This document shows, piece by piece, positions 60,201-64,000 of a stretch of DNA of 64,000 bases (its first letter is position 1; every line of letters starts with the position of its first letter). The notes below the pieces were generated by a model. That model was given only the letters and a program-made list of their open reading frames with translations, had not been told where the DNA came from and did not search any database. This DNA is from Bacillota bacterium. Lineage in GTDB: Bacteria; Bacillota; Clostridia; Acetivibrionales; DTU013. The DNA is taken from assembly GCA_023412915.1 (NCBI GenBank), contig JAEZRE010000024.1, forward strand, positions 62,001 through 126,000, in the 5' to 3' direction. The translations under genes and the position numbers were made by a program.

Positions 60201-62201
60201 ATCGGTTATTTTATCGAATTCTACGGTGACGGTCGGGCTGGGAGGATTCGCGTTTTCATTGTCTGTCTGGCTAAGGTTTGCAGGGACCGGAACATCGGGT
60301 TCCATACCGTCGAGCGTAGTGAAGCTTGTTATTATGGAATGCTCGGATTCCTGGTCTTTGGATTGGACCGGATCGAGGTCGCCCTTGGTTGTATACATCT
60401 GAAGATAATACACCGTATTGGGGAGCAGAAAGTCAGGGTAACCGTCGGCATTGGGCAAACCGGCGCCTATAGCCCCCATGTTCGTTTCTTTCGTAAATAG
60501 GTCAAAGCCGCCAAGCGTGTATTCGAGCTTTCCATTATTAACAGTGATACTTGGAGACAATGCGCTGACGTCCTTTACCAGCCGGTATTTGACATCATAT
60601 TTCTTGTCTCCCCACGGCTTTCCGTTTACGGAGATCGGAACCTGCTCGTCAAGATCTGACTGGCTGGTGGACAAAAGGAAGTGGAAGTACAGGTCGTTCT
60701 TTATCGTATCCCAGTCAAGATTGGCCGGTAGATCCCATGAGAGCTTGACGGCAGATGAGGTCACCTGAACCGTAACGGGCGCCGCTGCCCCAATCGCCGG
60801 GAAAGTGACGTTCCTGGCGTCCGGGACCATGTCCACGACAGTGATACCTGTCGGGAGCGGAGGCCTGCTTGAATCATCCGCGGGCTTGTATTGCATGGAT
60901 AGTGACTCGAGCCTGTATTCAGGGCTGTCGGAGGTGACTACGATCTTGTAGGCTCTCTCGTTTTGAGAGTCCCCGCCCTTTATACTCTCTATGATATAAG
61001 GATCGTCATAGTTGGAACCGACGAGCTTCTCCATATTGGGGCTGCCGTCTATCTGTATGTCGTAATAGAGCTTCGGAAGGTTCTTGCTGCCCTGATCCAC
61101 TTTATATATCTTGATATAAAGATTATTTGCGGTGTCCTTCGTTATTTCGAACCGGATAGGAGTGCTGGCGAAATTAGTCAGCAGGTTCTCATCCCGGACG
61201 TTCAATTTTCCCGCGTTGTCCGGATCCCCACTCGACAGGGCCGTTACTTTCACTCCGGCGGTACTCTTCAAAATTGGTTTGATATTCATGTTATAAACCG
61301 TGCCCGGCAGGATATCGCCATCGGGCAGGATATTTGCGGCATTATCGGCAGGCCCAGGTGTGGGTACGGAAGAATTTTCGTCCTCCCTGCCCCATAGCTC
61401 AAAGCTCATGAAACCCAGCGCGTCGGGAGCTGTGATTGAAGCCTTTACGTCCGGACTTCCGGAAACACTGGCGGAATAGGTCGATTCGCCTGTCCTGGTT
61501 ATAATGAGGTCCTTCTTTACATTATCTTCGACAGTAAGATTTATCTCATAGCTTTGCGACGCTATATTAATACCGGTCCCGTAGATATCATTCAAACAAT
61601 TGGCCATGTATGCGGGCACTTCGTCGCTGCCGAACCGAAGGAAGCTGTTGTTGCCTTCGTCCGGATCGACGTCGGGATAGATAGTACGATTGGGATCATA
61701 GAAGATCCTTGCTTCTTTCCACCTGAGCTTCAATTTGGGGTATACGCCAGACTCGAGACCGCCGCCTGTTACCGCTCTGCTGCTCTGGTCCAAAGCTCTC
61801 GAATAGAAGGTTATAGCGGGAAGATAAAAAAGCAATCCCTGTCCGATCGGGTCCCCCGAGGGGTTGTCATCGTCATCGACCGCGCCATAGACGGTTACGC
61901 GGATATCGTATATATAATCGGGCTTCAGTCCTGTGATTGCCGCCGTATTTTTTCCGACAACGGTCTGCTTCATGGCTGTGGCCGTATTATCGGCATTCGG
62001 GGTATGGTAGGTGATCTCCGCCGCTTTTGCATCGGGCAGCTGGCTCCAATTGAAATTCAGAGTTCCGTTGGAGTAGGAAACGATCGCCATCCTGACCGAC
62101 GTGAGCTCCGCCGCAAACACCGGGATCACCGAACCGCCTATTATGCTGTATAGAAACACTGCGATCAAAACCGCAGCTACCGAGCTTCTGAAAGATTTCA
62201 T
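57210..62201 (-). CDS. Giant surface protein with fibronectin-III repeats and SLH domains (1663 residues)
   Basis: 1663 residues. Signal peptide (1-31, ending VFAAE). FN3-like modules with 'LLPNTVYYLQMYT', 'LLPNTTYYVKVKARL' and 'LKSNTKYYIKVRAVK' G strands fill about 40-1160. A beta-rich region shared with the downstream paralogue ('VNVVLPGG', 'TDRGEQVKAIFLDKME', 'NTASDSFTIDMTALS') lies at about 1170-1480, then SLH repeats ending 'KIMELDGNGKFNPKTAMTRAEVVAAFTKLL'. Probably a wall-anchored surface or sheath protein. The ATG at 62201 has GGAGG ten bases upstream; an in-frame start 17 codons earlier lacks one. The two genes are very likely one operon. Confidence 0.92.
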   Translation of the reverse strand: MKSFRSSVAAVLIAVFLYSIIGGSVIPVFAAELTSVRMAIVSYSNGTLNFNWSQLPDAKAAEITYHTPNADNTATAMKQTVVGKNTAAITGLKPDYIYDIRVTVYGAVDDDDNPSGDPIGQGLLFYLPAITFYSRALDQSSRAVTGGGLESGVYPKLKLRWKEARIFYDPNRTIYPDVDPDEGNNSFLRFGSDEVPAYMANCLNDIYGTGINIASQSYEINLTVEDNVKKDLIITRTGESTYSASVSGSPDVKASITAPDALGFMSFELWGREDENSSVPTPGPADNAANILPDGDILPGTVYNMNIKPILKSTAGVKVTALSSGDPDNAGKLNVRDENLLTNFASTPIRFEITKDTANNLYIKIYKVDQGSKNLPKLYYDIQIDGSPNMEKLVGSNYDDPYIIESIKGGDSQNERAYKIVVTSDSPEYRLESLSMQYKPADDSSRPPLPTGITVVDMVPDARNVTFPAIGAAAPVTVQVTSSAVKLSWDLPANLDWDTIKNDLYFHFLLSTSQSDLDEQVPISVNGKPWGDKKYDVKYRLVKDVSALSPSITVNNGKLEYTLGGFDLFTKETNMGAIGAGLPNADGYPDFLLPNTVYYLQMYTTKGDLDPVQSKDQESEHSIITSFTTLDGMEPDVPVPANLSQTDNENANPPSPTVTVEFDKITDVSWKDYFTVYNGSKYDSYVYYDVYMNTAATTTRSAFTLIGTTQYRGNDVDFTGDNVPESTYVKAAISQFSDPDSAAYRLFGPALLPNTTYYVKVKARLVIKNKTDPDDVETRESIFTSVLPVTTKTSGVTPPDDNQIKPLAPIDFSIAENSAGDLMVSGESVTFTWSRKTNEKNVIYQIIKTSSKTGPNGVAADYAHDPEYQSFLEAYKDHPVNGMTVTNGAIYLNPEPSSEDDGRVGYTFTVDRSMFPNKVYYFSLKAVRTDDHGSLLEPSSESVWVSIPVTTLLIEKPSSLEAVINSELGFYWTDATVGLTAEDYKIYLKGPSDADFKLMNRSQATIVKDSDGKTYYGRIFGLKADTYYDIRVTKGVSTSVYEKIGVKTRDANHELEVMWVGKPLDSHAWYELAIVEEGGSEYTVLNASDLEQYFDKDGNAQPYYKEETIRTINSDEIYYHAKIKSVNVVLPGGVVTKQPLKSNTKYYIKVRAVKVDAVNDDFIAYSKYEGPVDIRTEFNQGDYDNTDRGEQVKAIFLDKMEELEKGYFWVVDTADSQTVCILLKGERVSDAMRNTASDSFTIDMTALSENIETDEIYVPANVIRTMNSTNRSLVIKTPGTELLLRPTTLDASADGQFKALTSRQEVKDLYVKLTVSRTEASTPALPANLRKVSEVNELGTQAMGLSKTDKDVAQLIHDKLYDKDTGLVSEMLNLLETAYVGSGTGSKSLIDQYTQNLIDKIQSDLAVYISQTVSSYRIANAVTDITAFDAPVSANVSFTGGSGVKVPYALYAGSALWQKITVSTVLGSSSLRFNLIKTGRFVVTTANTSTGAVPGGHWSGSFITELSSKYDLSDVFPGMQTNFMPDNKATCSEVVLLYEVVTGRTTEDAGLNIRQKNTKLGLDSILNPNLLQKNIKREETAAVLLKLFSAKKGVNASAIRPGGRSSIKDENSMDEAFYQPVVVIVDMKIMELDGNGKFNPKTAMTRAEVVAAFTKLLKQTGDL

Positions 62202-62455
62202 AGCCGTAATACCTCCAACCGGACTACAAGTATCCGCAAATATTGATTTCACAGTCTTTGCTGACTGCAGACATCAAGGTGCACTTCAATGGTTATATCG
62301 GCAGAACGATCCATTAATTTAACATAATCCGGGATCAAACGAAAGTGATATTTTTGCCTGCATGGCCATAGTTAATGATTGCAAAGCCAAAGCATTTGTT
62401 ATATATTTACATTATTAGGGTGATAGTGACATTTATCGTTGGAAGGGGGCGAAAT

Positions 62456-62983
62456 ATGCCGACGGGGCTCATAATACTTGCGGTAATATTGACCGCGGCA
62501 GTAATGTGCGATATCCTGCATTACAGAATCAGCAACGCTATTGTGGCCACGGGCCTTTTCGCGGGCTTTTTGATGAGTTTTCTGACCGATGGGATCGGCG
62601 GGCTGATGAAATCGGTATTGGGAGCGGTGCTGCCGGCATTATTGTTATTTGCACTTTTTGCGCTCAGGATGCTCGGCGCGGGCGATATCAAGCTGCTTTG
62701 CACAGTCGGAGCCATTATGGGCGCTGAGTTCACAGCTTATGCAGCGGCTTTTTCCTTTTTGGCAGGGGGAATCATGGCCGTCGTAATAATGCTTGCCAGA
62801 GGCAATGCCAGTAAAAGGTTCGCTTTTGTGGCCGTATATCTGAAAACTGTCTTTTTGACACAGTCCTTCGTTCCTTATACTGACTTCAATGATAAAAGCG
62901 ACGGCGCCAAGTTCCGTTTCACGCCGGCCATCGCTGTCGGGTGTCTGGTACAGGCGCTTCCGATTCTGATTCCCGGCATATAA
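62456..62983 (+). CDS. Prepilin peptidase (CpaA/TadV-like)
   Basis: 175 residues, about five or six membrane helices. The two aspartates of A24 aspartic peptidases are in 'CDILHYRISN' (near 23) and 'LGAGDIKLL' (near 79). This short form lacks the N-terminal methylase domain of PilD. It cleaves the leader of type IV or Flp-type prepilins. No pilin genes are in the window. The ATG at 62456 has GGAAGGGGG eight bases upstream; the upstream frame has none. Confidence 0.9.
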   Translation: MPTGLIILAVILTAAVMCDILHYRISNAIVATGLFAGFLMSFLTDGIGGLMKSVLGAVLPALLLFALFALRMLGAGDIKLLCTVGAIMGAEFTAYAAAFSFLAGGIMAVVIMLARGNASKRFAFVAVYLKTVFLTQSFVPYTDFNDKSDGAKFRFTPAIAVGCLVQALPILIPGI

Positions 62984-63049
62984 TCAAACGATACTATTGC
63001 AGCACCTACGTTCTCGCCTCCGGCAGGGCTGTTCCTGAATGCGGCAGCG

Positions 63050-63355
63050 CTACGCCTTTTTGCTGACGATTATCTGATTCCTCCCATTTCTGAAGGTTTT
63101 TCTGACTTCGAAACCGCGCATGACCAGAGTATCATATATTTCGTCCGTCTGATGGAAGTAATTGTTTCCTATATCCAATACCAGCGTTTCACCGGGCTTC
63201 AATTCGTTGGAAAGCTCGTTCAGGGTCGATTCCATTTGCAGGCTCTCAGCATTGATAGTCCTGTCCCCGACAGTTTCATCATACCTTGGATCGGCGCTCC
63301 TGCTGTTATCGAAAGTATTTTTCTTATCCATATAATGATTATTATGATATGACAT
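63050..63355 (-). CDS. Small protein of unknown function (101 residues)
   Basis: A hydrophilic N-terminus rich in Asn/His/Asp (1-35) then a compact alpha/beta segment: 'LVLDIGNNYFHQTDEIYDTLVMRGFEVRKTFRNGRNQIIVSKK'. This resembles a small single-domain fold, but I recognise no family. GGAGG lies nine bases before the ATG. Divergent from the shikimate-kinase gene across 245 bases with no further recognised feature except a CCTC...GAGG hairpin near 63444-63460. Confidence 0.65.
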   Translation of the reverse strand: MSYHNNHYMDKKNTFDNSRSADPRYDETVGDRTINAESLQMESTLNELSNELKPGETLVLDIGNNYFHQTDEIYDTLVMRGFEVRKTFRNGRNQIIVSKKA

Positions 63356-63600
63356 ATGCAGTATCCTCCGTTTTGTTTGTTTTGCCCTTGTAATTGTTCA
63401 AGTCCGGGGTTGTGTTTTATATTTCCGGTTTATGATATAGTATCCTCAAAGACCGAGGATAGTATATTCCTTCGGCGGAATTCATGGTCGTGCGAAATAT
63501 ATTGCGAAAACACATAGCCAACTATATTATGATAAATCATGATATAGTATTGTCATAAAAGCAAAATAATATATAGAAGATTTATCTCAGGCGGGGTAAC

Positions 63601-64000
63601 ATGGAAAACAAGAACATAGTACTCACCGGAATGCCCGGAGCAGGCAAAAGCACAGTGGGAGTGCTGCTTGCGAAAGCGCTGAGGATGCCGTTCATCGATA
63701 CGGACCTGCTGATACAGAAGCAGGAGAACTGTTATCTTCAGGAGTTGCTTGATTCACGCGGTTTGGACGGTTTTATAAAAATTGAAGAAACCGTCGTTCT
63801 CGGACTTGATGTTGAAGGCCACGTAATAGCAACTGGCGGAAGCGTAATCTACAGCGAGGCTGCAATACGCCACCTGAAGGCTCACGGTATAGTTGTTTAT
63901 CTTAATACGAAAATGTATCAGCTGGAACGCAGGCTTAAGAATGCAAGGACGCGCGGCATCGCAATGAAGAACGGTCAAACGCTTAAAATGCTGTACGGCG
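63601..64000 (+). CDS. aroK: Shikimate kinase, 5' part (runs off window)
   Basis: 133 codons visible. Walker A 'GMPGAGKSTVG' (about 11-21), 'FIDTDLLI' (shikimate/Mg-binding Asp), 'EETVVLGL' and 'VIATGGSVIYSEAAIRHL' (GGG-type substrate loop), then 'RTRG' in the lid. It phosphorylates shikimate at the 3-OH in the aromatic amino acid pathway. The conserved Arg of the usual 'F..E' strand is replaced locally, so it could be a related shikimate-kinase-like protein. GGCGGGG precedes the ATG by four bases. The 3' end is outside the window. Confidence 0.8.
   Translation, partial: MENKNIVLTGMPGAGKSTVGVLLAKALRMPFIDTDLLIQKQENCYLQELLDSRGLDGFIKIEETVVLGLDVEGHVIATGGSVIYSEAAIRHLKAHGIVVYLNTKMYQLERRLKNARTRGIAMKNGQTLKMLYG

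Noticed and set aside
1..64000. CRISPR arrays, tRNA or rRNA genes and complete insertion sequences
   Set aside because: I saw no regularly spaced direct repeats, no cloverleaf with anticodon arm, no rRNA-like stretch and no transposase other than the serine recombinase.

Overview
The window looks like chromosome of an anaerobic, flagellated, endospore-forming member of the Clostridia. The main evidence is the sporulation core block (ywmB, murA, spoIID, spoIIQ, spoIIID, mbl, flhO, flhP, all on the minus strand, in the order known from Bacillus subtilis), plus yabG and a gerKABC germinant-receptor operon. S-layer-anchored surface proteins, a c-di-GMP riboswitch and frequent GTG/TTG starts behind purine-rich ribosome binding sites fit the same group. 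The species cannot be named from this sequence.

Layout. 1-8 kb: start of a VOC protein, a MarR/MATE efflux pair, an RlmA-like rRNA methyltransferase, a membrane protein, a GGDEF/HD-GYP enzyme behind a c-di-GMP-I riboswitch, and a CZB chemoreceptor. 8-19 kb: FMN-binding lipoprotein, an ABC-F ATPase with a two-uORF attenuator leader, a CheB-CheR-PAS-histidine kinase fusion, a TetR/hydrolase pair and a MutS2-like ATPase without Smr. 19-25 kb: a cardiolipin synthase with a proline-rich insertion, and gerKABC. 25-35 kb: a more AT-rich accessory stretch (C39-like peptidase, MBL hydrolase, HD protein, tandem VOC proteins, XRE regulator, GH3 beta-glucosidase, aldo/keto reductase, MerR-TipAS). 35-40 kb: CMP-kinase-like protein, YabG, a YcdB/SLH protein and a YkgJ protein. 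40-53 kb: the flagellar-rod, cell-shape, sporulation and murein block. 53-62 kb: two giant FN3/SLH surface proteins. 62-64 kb: prepilin peptidase, a small unknown and the start of shikimate kinase.

The main discovery is in the sporulation block. The resident spoIIID gene, at its conserved place between spoIIQ and mbl, is cut in two by a 3,160-bp skin-like element. The N-terminal codons (minus strand, 48455 down to 48342) and C-terminal codons (45190 down to 45047) join in frame at an 8-bp direct repeat to give an 82-residue SpoIIID. The element encodes a large serine recombinase ending beside one att arm, a coupled 61-residue protein behind a SigE-like promoter, a DMT-type transporter with its own SigA-type promoter, and a second complete SpoIIID. 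The start codon of that second SpoIIID lies one base after the stop codon of the broken host gene. The host spoIIID expression signals should therefore produce the element's SpoIIID until excision restores the host version. In B. subtilis the skin recombinase gene needs both SigE and SpoIIID, so a SpoIIID-interrupting element that brings its own SpoIIID would solve a bootstrapping problem. The gene split, att sites and coding content are read directly from the sequence. Developmental excision and the control circuit are inference.
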